NCBI GenBank assembly: GCA_001931905.2
Contig: MSJI02000904.1
Span: 151,304-215,303 of the forward strand
Length of the DNA: 64,000 nucleotides
From: Cladosporium sp. IMV 00045
Lineage: Eukaryota > Ascomycota > Dothideomycetes > Cladosporiales > Cladosporiaceae
Reading direction: 5' to 3'
Part shown: one piece after another, positions 44,379-54,134 of the stretch
Layout: each line of letters starts with the position of its first letter
Numbering within the stretch: position 1 is the first letter of the stretch
The notes under the pieces: generated by a model
Database searches by the model: none
Told to the model about the DNA's origin: nothing
Seen by the model: the letters and a program-made list of their open reading frames with translations, nothing else
Position numbers and translations under genes: made by a program

Positions 44379-46517
44379 TCAGTGAACTTCAATTACCTGC
44401 CACTCTCGTCCAAGCTCCCGCGCGATTTGAAGCAAGCTTTGGTCCATCAATCCGTAGACTGCAGCACAAGTAACATGCCGCTTCGAGTCGTTCGAGAAAA
44501 CATGGAGAAAACGGCCTCCAGGCACAATGCATATCTTGTCACCACTAGAGACCGGCTTCGGTGAGTGACCAAAGCGCCCGCATGCGGTGGTGAAAACGTA
44601 GGTCCCGCCAAAATTACCTCGCAACACATCCGCCATCCAGATCACAGAGTTCGCAAGCGACTGGTGGTTTGGATCGACGTTCAGCTTCCGGGAAATCGAC
44701 CGGTGGTGCTCATTCTCAGGGTCCATTCTTTCTCTGACATGGTGAACGACCTCGTCAAGTGTGAGACCTTCTCTTAACAGCTGAGATGCTGTCATCAAGC
44801 ATACAAGCGCCGCCGTTTTATTCTGGCGAAGCCCGGTGAAGACACCGAAAAAATGTTGAAGTCGCATTACTGTATCTCGGGAACTTCTCTCGTCACTGCA
44901 GAAAGTGCCGTATAAGTGCTTGGTCCACAGCAACGTCGTAGCATCCGCTGCGAACACATGGTTCTCGTCTGACAGAACAGGTCTTGCGCCTGCCCACTCC
45001 GGACAGGGTCTCATACTAGATTGTGAGACAGTATCTAACTCGAGCGTTTTCAAGAAGATTGGTCCCTTGTTGTTCGACGTCCGCAGGTAAGCGGCATCGA
45101 GGAAAGCTTCTGAAACGGCTGCCGGTAGATCTTTGAGAGAATACCAGCCGATACGAGCGCAGGTCTTGTTATTGAGATCGGGGCACCATGATGGAAGGTG
45201 AGGTGTCATTTGTGGCACCCATGCAAAGTCTTCCCATAGCTTCGGCAACCTACGGGCTGCGTTTGTAGTCGTCATGGCCAACTCTACCATACCCGCGAAC
45301 ACTTCTGCGTCGGTCTTGGAGTAGTCAACGTTAATGAGCTCTCGCGTATTCGTATCGATTAGACCGAACAGCCCAAAAACATGGTCTTTGGGCTTTCTTG
45401 CGCGGCGCTGAGCAGTTATGACGAGTAATGACCAGATATTATCACGATCCATGGGCAATTTGCGAAAAGGACTGGCTTGGAGAATATGCATGCGCAAGAA
45501 TCGGTCGAAGCGAGTTCGTTCCTCCGAGAGCCTAATATGAGGTGTGAGTGTGTCGCCTTTGACGTTTAGTCTACGAAGGCTTCTGTATATAGCCCGCAAT
45601 CTGCTCCAGGGGACACAGGTCGGTAATGTCACAAACAGTCTGCGTGAAAGAGCAAGCTCTTGATATGTCCAGAGTCTTGAGAACCATTTGGCATCAAAGA
45701 GTCGCATGCAGGCTTGCCAAAAGGGATGAAGATAATGCAGTGCTCGTGAGGACCGGTCGAAATCGCTGGGATGCCTTTCGTGTTCGAATTCCTTGGTACG
45801 CAACTCGGCATTTATGATTTTGAGCACGTCTCTACTTATACCATGATCGGCCTGCAGCCTTTGCTCATGTCTAAGTTGTGTCAAACGGGCAGTCTCGGTG
45901 ACGCTTGCTCCAGTCTCAGTAGTCGATTGGTGGTCTGTGATGATAGGTAACTGAGAAACCTTCGCCTCTGCTGCCAACCAGGAAGAAACCTGGCTCACCA
46001 GCCGATAAGACTTTCTCAGTAGCCCGAAAGAGACGAAAGTCGCGCTAGCTCTTCTGTAGATTTGTTCCATGAATCGTATTTGCATCTCGAGCTCCTTCTC
46101 ATCGCTCTGGTGAATGCACACAGCATCTATCCAGAGCCATGTGGTTGGTGTCCAAGAACTCAAGTCAGTTCTCGAGTTGCGTTTGCGTAAAGCTTTTTTG
46201 GTCTGTCGCAGAGCAACAGACAAATTTGGCTTGATGAAGTGAGAGCTTCCGCTTACATTGATCTCTACAAGGTTGTCGCCGTCCCCGCAAACGTAAGATT
46301 GTGCGATGTAGTTTGGAGCTGACATGTGTTCGAACACCTTGAGAGTGCCTTTGATGCTGTCATCGTCGTCTAGCTGGATACTAAAGAGTCTGATCTGTCC
46401 CTCTCGGAGTGGAGTGTCCCACAATGAGCACCTGGACTCAAATGTGTCTCTGGACCCAGGAAACCCTTCTGGCAACGTTTGCGGACCTCTGTGATGGGTT
46501 GTACCGCTTTCGGACAT
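44379..46517 (-). CDS. HET-domain protein (heterokaryon incompatibility type)
   Basis: An intronless 712-residue protein with an N-terminal HET domain at about residues 68-330. Recognisable blocks are YIAQSYVCGD (70-79), a Ser/Leu block (NLSVALRQTKKAL), WLWIDAVCIHQSDEKE (127-142) and MEQIYRRASATFVSFG. HET domains are TIR-like and trigger cell death when cells of unlike genotype fuse. The usual Y-x-WGD tryptophan is replaced by Cys here (YVCGD). The C-terminal half contains HVFGLFGLIDT and DYSKTDAEVFAGM, which are standard in the large ascomycete HET family. The last 200 residues are family-typical but without a named domain. Length fits that family (600-750). It converges on the LRAT-like gene, about 200 bases away. 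Confidence 0.9.
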   Translation of the reverse strand: MSESGTTHHRGPQTLPEGFPGSRDTFESRCSLWDTPLREGQIRLFSIQLDDDDSIKGTLKVFEHMSAPNYIAQSYVCGDGDNLVEINVSGSSHFIKPNLSVALRQTKKALRKRNSRTDLSSWTPTTWLWIDAVCIHQSDEKELEMQIRFMEQIYRRASATFVSFGLLRKSYRLVSQVSSWLAAEAKVSQLPIITDHQSTTETGASVTETARLTQLRHEQRLQADHGISRDVLKIINAELRTKEFEHERHPSDFDRSSRALHYLHPFWQACMRLFDAKWFSRLWTYQELALSRRLFVTLPTCVPWSRLRAIYRSLRRLNVKGDTLTPHIRLSEERTRFDRFLRMHILQASPFRKLPMDRDNIWSLLVITAQRRARKPKDHVFGLFGLIDTNTRELINVDYSKTDAEVFAGMVELAMTTTNAARRLPKLWEDFAWVPQMTPHLPSWCPDLNNKTCARIGWYSLKDLPAAVSEAFLDAAYLRTSNNKGPIFLKTLELDTVSQSSMRPCPEWAGARPVLSDENHVFAADATTLLWTKHLYGTFCSDERSSRDTVMRLQHFFGVFTGLRQNKTAALVCLMTASQLLREGLTLDEVVHHVRERMDPENEHHRSISRKLNVDPNHQSLANSVIWMADVLRGNFGGTYVFTTACGRFGHSPKPVSSGDKICIVPGGRFLHVFSNDSKRHVTCAAVYGLMDQSLLQIARELGREWQVIEVH

Positions 46518-47531
46518 TCTTCAGGTCTTAAGCTTGACCAGTAGCACACACTTGACTGGACAGGGCTCGAGATAGCTGATCCTGATATATGGAGATTAGA
46601 AAATTGCACAGTACAGAATTATCCTAGAAAAGAATGCTAGCCGAGCAATGGACGACGAGGAGTAAGAAGCTTCGAAGATGATATTGAAGATGCAAAGGTG
46701 CGACCAGGCTGAGGCTATGCGTCCGTAAAGCAGCACCATGGACGACAGCACTGCAAAAGTATTGGTTCGCTAAGAGCTGAGTAACTTCGTCGAGGTCCAG
46801 CCTCGCAGCATGCAGCCATGAGGACAGCAACACCACACTCGGTGTTAAAGATGAATCTTGTTCTAGAGAGATCCTCAGAAGTCTTAAGAGCGTCTGTTTT
46901 GCTTCGTCCAAGTCCCAGTTCGCAAGTAAGCGACGCATAACTTGGTGAAATGTAGAGACCTTCTGGATTGACGTCGAGAAACGTCATGCATGCGATCGTC
47001 GGCTCAATCACGCCGGCGGAAGCCTCGAGTTGGAACAAAAGAAACAGACTATCGTTTGGAACAATAATCTGGCTCTTTTCGATCCTCAGAACATAGTGGG
47101 ATTGACCAAATCGCTGAAGACATGAAGTGAATTTAGGCGTGCTGGCTTTGAGTTGGGGCAAACAAGAACCTTGATCAGACCGACGTCATCAACGTTCGAG
47201 ATGCGCCTTCCGCGTGGACATTAGGCACGTGCTCATCCACCAAGCATGTGAGTGACAACTGTTGGCGGAGTTTACTGCGTTGCCAAATCCTTGGTTCTTG
47301 TCTTGCTCAGCCACCTAGGGAGTAATCGCCCTCAATCAGCGCCCTCGTTACTTTCTTGCCCCCCATTCCTCCCATCTCTTGGCCTTCACTAATCACTAGG
47401 CAAAAGAGTCTACTGTGGAGCCAGGGTCTTGCATCTTTGGCTATTCATCGTTTTCCTTGTCGCAACGTTGAATGTGAGCCTGCTCTCTGCTTTACCTTAC
47501 CTTACTCACCACTGTACCACTCTCTTACAAC
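46518..47531. other. Divergent intergenic region
   Basis: About 1 kb between the divergent HET and hydrolase genes. Minus-strand frames at 46624-47161 look protein-like in places but have no proper ATG, motif or clean splice, so I call no gene. Confidence 0.45.
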
Positions 47532-49358
47532 ATGGCAGAAGCATTGAGACACCCCATACAGAGAGCGGAGTCTCAGGCTCGCAGCGAGAACAGCACCGAG
47601 CAGGGTGCTGAAGCATACACCACCGCATCAAGAGCGGAGTCAATCCGACATCCCATTCAACGAGGCCAGTCGAAGCTACAGAAAGACGAAGAAGACCCAA
47701 ACAACACCCAACCAAGCCTACAAATCCCCGCTCAAGAGCGAAAAGAGAAAAGTCCAACGCCTTCCCGCCCTCATGCGCTTCGACATCCTCTACAGCGCAC
47801 CAAGACCAAGCTATTAGACCACGAGCTCAAGAAGAACGCCGATCCAGAGACGCTGGAATACCTCACTTCACAGCCTCCCGAGACTCGACACAAGGCAGTA
47901 TACAAGAACAAGATGGCGAGACCAAGATGGGTACTGCATGTACAGGCGCAATTCTGGCGAGTCCTCATGGGCTTGGGCATGTTCTTCCACAGATTGGCAC
48001 CTCCAAGGCCGCCAAAGTACAATTTCAAGCGCACGATCCAGTCGACTATATCCGGCAAGTCTGGAAACATCGACTTGTATTTTTACGTGCCAATGGACTA
48101 TGGAACGCAGAAACAGCTGTGGAAGGACCGCCCAGCTTCAGCGGACGAGGAAGAGGACGAAAGTGTGGACAAGGGCAAGCAGAGACGCGCGAGCATCGAG
48201 TCATTAGGAAATGCCCTCAGGCGCCGCAGCAGTAGTGCAAGACGTTGGGGTGGCTATCCTGTTGTGCTCAATTTCCACGGCGGAGGCTTCACGCTCGGCT
48301 CACCCATGGATGATGCCAGATGGTGCAGTACGGTTGTCGACGAGTGCAACGCTGTCGTCATTGCGGTTGATTACCGTCTCGCGCCGGAATGCCCTTTCCC
48401 GACTGCAGTTGAGGACGGTGTGGATGCTGTCATCTGGGTTCATCAAAATGCTGAAGAGCTCGGCATTGACCCCAACAAGATCGCTCTTTCCGGTTTTAGC
48501 TCTGGTGCCAACATGGCATGTTCAGTGCCGTTGCGCCTGTGGGACGAGATGACCGGCTTCCCTCGCGAAGACGAATCGAACATGGACAACCCGGTTCGCA
48601 AATCGCAGAACCCCTTTGACTCGCCGGAATCTTCAACTAGCAAGCTTCCGCAAGAGGCAAGCCGCGTTGAAATGCTCAACCCGTCAGAGACGCCGCCACC
48701 ACTGAAGCGCGGTCCAGTCACCAAGCACAATATGCAAGTACGTGAAGATGTTATGAGGCAAGTCTCGGATATCTCCCTCCGAGCTATTGTGCCCTGGTAT
48801 CCTTCATTAGACTACACCCGCACCCGCGAGCAGCGCCGCGCGACATGCCCAAGGAAAGATCAAGAGCTGCCTGCACTTTTCACCGATCTTTTCGACGAAT
48901 CGTACGTATACCCGCCACCTGACACTTACTACCAAAACACCACTAACAACCTCCCCAACAGCTACCTCCACCCACCCCATTCCATCTCCCTAGACTCGCC
49001 CTACCTCTCCCCCGGCGTAGCCCCAACGGCGCTCCTGAAAAACGGCCTCCCCCACGAAATCATCCTGCACACCTGCGAATGGGACATGCTTCTCGACGAA
49101 GGGCAAGCCTTCCGCGACCGCCTGCAATCTCCCGAAATCGACAAGAAAGTCCACTACACGATGATCGAAGGCGTGCCGCACGGCTGGGACAAAGCGCCCA
49201 ATCCCTGGAAACCCACCCCCGGCGTGCGCGAGCATTATCTCAAAGCTTGTAAGGAGTTGAGAAGGGTTTTTGGCGAGCACGGTGTGAAGGAGAGCAAGGT
49301 GCGCGATGATGGCTTGACGAGCGCGGCGCCGAGGGGGAGTGTGCAGGTTGTTAATTGA
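47532..49358 (+). CDS. Alpha/beta hydrolase-3 (hormone-sensitive-lipase family) with N-terminal repeats
   Basis: A 608-residue intronless esterase/lipase-type protein. The oxyanion motif HGGGF starts at His249, followed by YRLAPECPFP. The nucleophile elbow GFSSG (321-325) puts the catalytic Ser at 323. The probable acid is Asp522 (LLDEGQ) and the His is His550 (VPHGW), so the triad is complete. The domain is interrupted by a Pro/Ser-rich, probably disordered insert (about 345-420). The first 95 residues are unusual, with three copies of a motif RHPIQR / RHPLQR (6-11, 39-44, 84-89), each followed by a polar Ser/Lys stretch. A hydrophobic helix near residues 130-155 (VLMGLGMFFHRLAPP) may bind membranes. 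The substrate is unknown; lipid or sterol esters are typical for the family. Confidence 0.92.
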   Translation: MAEALRHPIQRAESQARSENSTEQGAEAYTTASRAESIRHPIQRGQSKLQKDEEDPNNTQPSLQIPAQERKEKSPTPSRPHALRHPLQRTKTKLLDHELKKNADPETLEYLTSQPPETRHKAVYKNKMARPRWVLHVQAQFWRVLMGLGMFFHRLAPPRPPKYNFKRTIQSTISGKSGNIDLYFYVPMDYGTQKQLWKDRPASADEEEDESVDKGKQRRASIESLGNALRRRSSSARRWGGYPVVLNFHGGGFTLGSPMDDARWCSTVVDECNAVVIAVDYRLAPECPFPTAVEDGVDAVIWVHQNAEELGIDPNKIALSGFSSGANMACSVPLRLWDEMTGFPREDESNMDNPVRKSQNPFDSPESSTSKLPQEASRVEMLNPSETPPPLKRGPVTKHNMQVREDVMRQVSDISLRAIVPWYPSLDYTRTREQRRATCPRKDQELPALFTDLFDESYVYPPPDTYYQNTTNNLPNSYLHPPHSISLDSPYLSPGVAPTALLKNGLPHEIILHTCEWDMLLDEGQAFRDRLQSPEIDKKVHYTMIEGVPHGWDKAPNPWKPTPGVREHYLKACKELRRVFGEHGVKESKVRDDGLTSAAPRGSVQVVN

Positions 49359-50212
49359 TTGGGCTTGTTGTGGACATATTTCTGCTTTTTGCTCCTGATC
49401 AGGGTTTCAGACATAGTGGTTTAGCGTTTTAGCGAAGCGTTCTGGGCATTTACAATCGATTTCGGTTTTACTTTTGATCGTTCTTGGCCAAAGGCGGTGA
49501 TTGTTGTCGTTTCCTAAGAAAAACTTCCATTTCTCCAAAACAAATGTCACAGTGTTAGTCTGCTTCTTTTCTTCAAACAGTGCTGCGGTCATATATTGTG
49601 GACTCTCTTTGCACGACACTCAGATTAGGAGTGAGCACGTTCAATTGATCGTTTCTGACTGTAGATTGGTCCTTTGTGAATGAGCTCTATCTACACCAAA
49701 CATGGGCTTGTCCAACTTGATCATCAGGACAAAACGGGGAAGTCCAGCACAGTGTAGGAATGAACATAGAGCTGGTGTCAAAAGGGGTATTGTATGTACG
49801 AATGATGACTATGGACCATTAATTAAAAGCCAGACAAATCACGACTCACTTTCACGCGTCCTCAACTTGGATAGGTAATGTTCAACAAAAGGAGTTCTAT
49901 ACCGAAAGCATCCATTTCTTCACTTTCCGATTGTCTTCTTATATAATATACAAATTTCCCTGTTCCCCATGGATCTCTTAACTCTTAAGGAGTGGCACGG
50001 CAACTGTGGTGCCAACATAGTCATCAAAAAAAATGAGAAAATCGTTTCCATCGCTTTTTCTCCCCTCCCCGATCCTACAAAATTGAACGGGTGAGGTTTC
50101 AACCGTGGATTAGACACATCCGACTAGCCTGATGTCTGGCCGGATAGCAGAAATCAAAGAAATCGCGCGCTTTTCTCGCCTTGTCTCACGTTCTTTGCCT
50201 GGTTGGCGTGAT
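49359..50212. other. Intergenic between convergent genes
   Basis: About 850 bases holding the 3' flanks of the hydrolase and of the Ser/Gly-rich gene. No coding region or RNA gene supported. Confidence 0.55.
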
Positions 50213-51436
50213 CTAGTGACGGCGGCCGTAGGCGGAGGGGGGAGAGGAGGCGGATGAGTCCTCGGAGCCGGAGTAGGAGTCGGCCGCGCCGGAGGAAGCT
50301 GAGGAGTCGGTCGAGCTGGCGTCCTCACCACCCTCGTAGCCGGTGGGAGTCTCAGGGCTGCTGCTCTCGCCCTCGCTGCCGCTGGCCGGGGTCTCGGGAG
50401 TGCTGGAAGAAGCATCCTCGCCAGTCTCGCCCTCGGAGCCGCTGGCCGGGGTCTCATCAGAAGAGTCCTCACCCTCGTAGCCAGTGGGAGTCTCAGGGGT
50501 GGTCTCGTCGTCGCCGCCGAAGGAAGGAGTCTCAGAGCCGCCGGACGGGGTCTCGGGGGTGCTGGAAGAAGCATCCTCGCCAGTCTCGCCCTCAGAGCCG
50601 CTGGCGGGGGTCTCAGGAGTGGGGGCGGAAGAGTCGTCGGCACCCTCGTAGCCAGAGGGGGTCTCCGGGGTGGAAGAAGAGTCATCTCCACCGACGGGAG
50701 AGGACTCGCTGCCGCCGGGGGCGGAAGATGAACCGCCGGAAGGAGAGTCGTTGATGCCAGGGGTTTCGTAGCCACCCGGGGCGGAGGAGTCCTCCTCGTC
50801 ATCGCTGCCGCCAAAGCCGCCGATTCCACCGCTGCTGGAGCCGCTGCTTGATCCGCCTCCGAGGCCACCGAGACCTCCGAATCCGCCCAATCCACCACTG
50901 CTGCTGCCGCTGCTTGAGCCACCGCCCAGGCCTCCAAGACCGCCAAATCCACTGCTACCGCTTGAGCCGCTGTCGTAGCCGCCCAGGCCACCGCTGGATG
51001 GGCTGCCGGTCGGGGCAGCTGCACCACCCTGGCTTCCACCGCTCAGGCCGCCGAGGCCACCGAAGTCGAAGCCGCCCGAGCTTGAGCCTGAGCTGGAGCC
51101 CGAGCTGCCGGAGCTGCCAGAAGTCGGGTATGGCGGGGCAGCACCCTCGCTGCCGCCAATGCTGCCACCCGGGGCGGACGGAGAGCCGGTCGAGCCTCCA
51201 ATCGGGCCTGAGCCGGAACCGGTCGAGCCAGATGACCCCCCGAAAGAGCCACCAGCAGATGAGCCACCGTAAGATGAACCACCCGCCGCAGCGGTGGAGG
51301 TGGGAACAGCAGGGCTGTCCTCGCTGTTGCTGTAGTCGCCGCCCGAGGCCGCGATGTCCTTGCCGTAGCTGCCGTGGGGCATGGGGGCAGCGGCCGCGAG
51401 GGCGAGAAGAGCAGAGAGAGCGATGACGTTCTTCAT
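50213..51436 (-). CDS. Secreted Ser/Gly/Glu-rich repeat protein
   Basis: A 407-residue protein with a signal peptide (MKNVIALSALLALAAAAPMP, likely cut after AAA or AAAAP). The rest is low complexity. Residues about 50-200 are Gly/Ser-rich with GGLGGLGGGSSSGSSSG-type repeats. The part at about 250-390 has Thr-Pro-Glu-Thr-Pro repeats (for example TPETPASGSEGETGEDASSS, present twice almost unchanged). It has no cysteine and no GPI tail, and ends SAYGRRH. Composition suggests an O-glycosylated, acidic cell-wall or extracellular matrix protein. Repeat number probably varies between strains. The long open frames on the other strand and in other frames arise from the repeats and carry no independent support. 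Confidence 0.82.
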   Translation of the reverse strand: MKNVIALSALLALAAAAPMPHGSYGKDIAASGGDYSNSEDSPAVPTSTAAAGGSSYGGSSAGGSFGGSSGSTGSGSGPIGGSTGSPSAPGGSIGGSEGAAPPYPTSGSSGSSGSSSGSSSGGFDFGGLGGLSGGSQGGAAAPTGSPSSGGLGGYDSGSSGSSGFGGLGGLGGGSSSGSSSGGLGGFGGLGGLGGGSSSGSSSGGIGGFGGSDDEEDSSAPGGYETPGINDSPSGGSSSAPGGSESSPVGGDDSSSTPETPSGYEGADDSSAPTPETPASGSEGETGEDASSSTPETPSGGSETPSFGGDDETTPETPTGYEGEDSSDETPASGSEGETGEDASSSTPETPASGSEGESSSPETPTGYEGGEDASSTDSSASSGAADSYSGSEDSSASSPPSAYGRRH

Positions 51437-53135
51437 TTTTGCTGATTGAAGTGTTGTTGATGTAAGGTTTGTTTGATTGATGTTTCTGGGGAAAGTTTCA
51501 AAGAATGATGCAGAGGATACCGGATCCTATTGAAGCGACTGAAGGAAGATGAGGAAATTCAAAGGAGCGCACAGCACTGAAGAGTTGTTGTTGTTGGATG
51601 GGGAATATCGAAAAGACGAAGGAGACAAGACAGACCTACTTATACATACCTTTCGATAGCTCTTCGGACATCCAAACTTGGTCGAGTGAGCTCAACGATA
51701 CGATCTGGTTCTCACGTAGACGAGCAACGCCCAGGATGGCCACGCAAGTCAGCCCATGGAGGTCTGGTTGGTCTGGCTGGAGAATGGGTCGGAAGCAGTG
51801 ATGTTGTCGCAGGGCGGTGGGTCGCAGGGAGAGACCTGAAACGCGGAGAAGTCGATCTCGAAATCCTGCCTGCGGAAGCTTGCCCCTTATGGCGTGCGCA
51901 TGGCGGATTGGTACCTGGGGCCGGAGAGGCATATGTGACGACTAGCATGAGTAGCAGCACCGTGCAGCACCTACAAGACGGCGAGCCACCTGTTTTTAGC
52001 ATGGATTAGCGTGGCCAGCGGTTCGAGGGCAAGCCGCGGCCAGAGCTTGAACAGCGGTTCTTGTATCACCACAAGCGCTTGTATGGCGTCTTGCCCTCTA
52101 CCTCATGCATTAGGACGGGGGGGAACAAGCCCAGAGTCGACCGCGTGGCCCACTATCGACCTTTCTCGACCTCTTTGCTGTTCTGATGTTGACGGAAGAT
52201 GAAACATGTGGCCTCAGGAACCCGGTCTCCCGAAGATACAACTTGATCTCTTGACGCTGGAAGAACGCCGGCAACCGCCTGAGGCTGACGCGTTTGCGTG
52301 CCCAGGAACCTTTGGAGCTCAAACACTCGCTTGCAACAACGAGAACTATACTGATTCGCGAGAATCAATGCGACTCATTGCCATGTTTTGTGATGATGAC
52401 TTTGGTCCCGATGTAGGCGCGCCTGCATGTGTGGTGGAATCATGGACGTAATGGACGAGCATGAACAGCCGCCGTTTTCGTTGCATCTCACTTCATCACA
52501 TCCCGACGATAACAAGGTGAGAGCCACGATGATCATCACATTTTCGTCACATCAAATCACGTGGTATTTCGCGATATTTGCACGTGTTTGCGAGATCTCT
52601 TTTCCCGCCACGTTTTGCGACGTTGATACTACTGTACTGAACGTCCATCTAGGCCTACCAGCAAGCCAATCCACTGTGAGACATCACAACGCCAACGGCC
52701 TCGCTATCGCCACATGTTTTGACATCCGTCTCACCTGGCCTACAAAAATCCCCGACAGGTTTAAATATCATGAAGTACCCCCATCAGGCCACCCTCGTCT
52801 TCGTTATGGGATTCGTCCAACGCAGAGTTACCTTTTGACTGACAATGTACCTGTCTACAACGACGCCATGGATTTCATTGTCTGCAACGACCCCGTGGCT
52901 TGCACAATTTCTTTCATGTCTGACAGCTCGCAATATAAATATCATTGTCTCGATTGTTCGAGCGTCCCTATTTTCTTGGTTGTTCGAACAAAGAAACAAG
53001 TCAGAACTTGACCTTTCTGAGCATGACACTCCAATCGTTATAGGCATACCGCGAAGGCATCGTTCAAAATCCTTTACTACCTCCCCCAACACTCTCTACG
53101 CACCATCAATACCACCACAGTCATTACAGCAAACA
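51437..53135. other. Long intergenic region, no supported gene
   Basis: About 1.7 kb between two divergent secreted-protein genes. Open frames at 52206-52451 and 52427-53011 show no motif, signal peptide or splice partner. The part before 53136 is CT/CA-rich leader sequence. Confidence 0.5.
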
Positions 53136-53721
53136 ATGTACACCACAGGCTGGTTCCTGACCTCTCTGCTCGCCCTGACGGCAACAGCAACACCCATTAA
53201 CACCACTCTCCTCACCGCCCGCAACGCCGGGCGACACTTTCAACATCAACCTCTACAACAACTGCCCGTTCACCAAACAATTCGCCCTCTACCAAATCAC
53301 CAGCAACTTCCAAATGCTCGAGCGCAGCAAACCCACCAACCTCTCTCCCAAGCAACACACGACGCTCTCCGCGCCCTTCAAAGACCTCGGCATGCGCCTC
53401 TCCGGCCACGCCGAATGGGGCGTCGGCGGGCAGTGGAAAGCGCAAGCCCTCTTCGAGTTCGGCTACAGCCAGTACGCCGGGCAGGAAGGGACGGCGTACG
53501 ATTTGTCCGTCATGCAGGGCAGTGATGGCGATATTGGAGTGGGCGTCTATCCCATTCCGAACGGAAAGGGGTCGAGGAATTGTCCAAGTAAGACTTGTTT
53601 CCCTTGGGATTGTCCGCTTGATCAGGGGTGGACGAACCCGGATCAGGTGGATGATGGGTCGCCGGCTGATGCGGTTTGTTATCATGGAAAGACGGATTTT
53701 AAGGTCGTGTTCTGTCCGTGA
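53136..53721 (+). CDS. Small secreted protein, thaumatin/BYS1-like, with apparent frameshift after the signal peptide
   Basis: The ATG at 53136 starts a clear signal peptide (MYTTGWFLTSLLALTATATP). The mature part, however, reads in another frame, from about GDTFNINLYNNCPFT (53230) to the stop at 53721. No intron with usable GT and AG can join them. One extra G in the GGG at about 53229-53231 would explain the shift. The mature domain (about 160 residues) has paired cysteines, including CPSKTCFPWDCP, and ends KVVFCP. The N-x-C-x-F start followed by strand-rich sequence resembles thaumatin-like/BYS1 proteins found among fungal secreted and effector proteins. It is either a real one-base pseudogene or a base error in the assembly. 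Confidence 0.6.
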
Positions 53722-54134
53722 GTGTGGAGCTGTTGTTTGGAGTAGCTTTTGTTCGTTTGGTTTTGAGTTGCATTTCGGAAGATACCCATTTGGCGTTTTG
53801 GTGCACACTCGTGTGTCGGAAAGATACGATATGTAACTACGATATACACGATTGTCAAGACTTGAAGAGCTAGGAAGCCTTATCTGAGCTATCGTCCAAC
53901 GCAATCACCGAGCATATACGCTGCAGCAATCCTCAGCCGCGAGCGTACCCCTCGAGTTCTGTAATCCGCCTTATTGGCCATTGGGTTGACCGGAACTATG
54001 CACTGCCATGCACTGCCACGCCAAACCGTGTACGTATATGATTGTTTTGCCATCCCAAATCCAAGGCTCATTCTATATTCTCCATTTGGCGTCTCGTCGC
54101 GAATACTCTATACATCTACTAAAGCCCATCAAAG
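53722..54134. other. Intergenic, no gene seen
   Basis: About 410 bases of 3' flank and promoter. Nothing supported. Confidence 0.5.

Noticed and set aside
46624..47161. Minus-strand frames that look partly protein-like upstream of the HET gene
   Set aside because: No ATG at a sensible place, frames not joinable by a consensus intron, and no recognised family.
50110..51426. Long open frames on both strands over the Ser/Gly-rich gene
   Set aside because: Ala/Pro- or Arg/Ser-rich translations of the same repeats. Only the minus-strand frame 50213-51436 has a signal peptide and a sensible composition.
52427..53011. A 194-codon plus-strand open frame
   Set aside because: No motif, no signal peptide, no splice partner and unusual composition; looks like chance.
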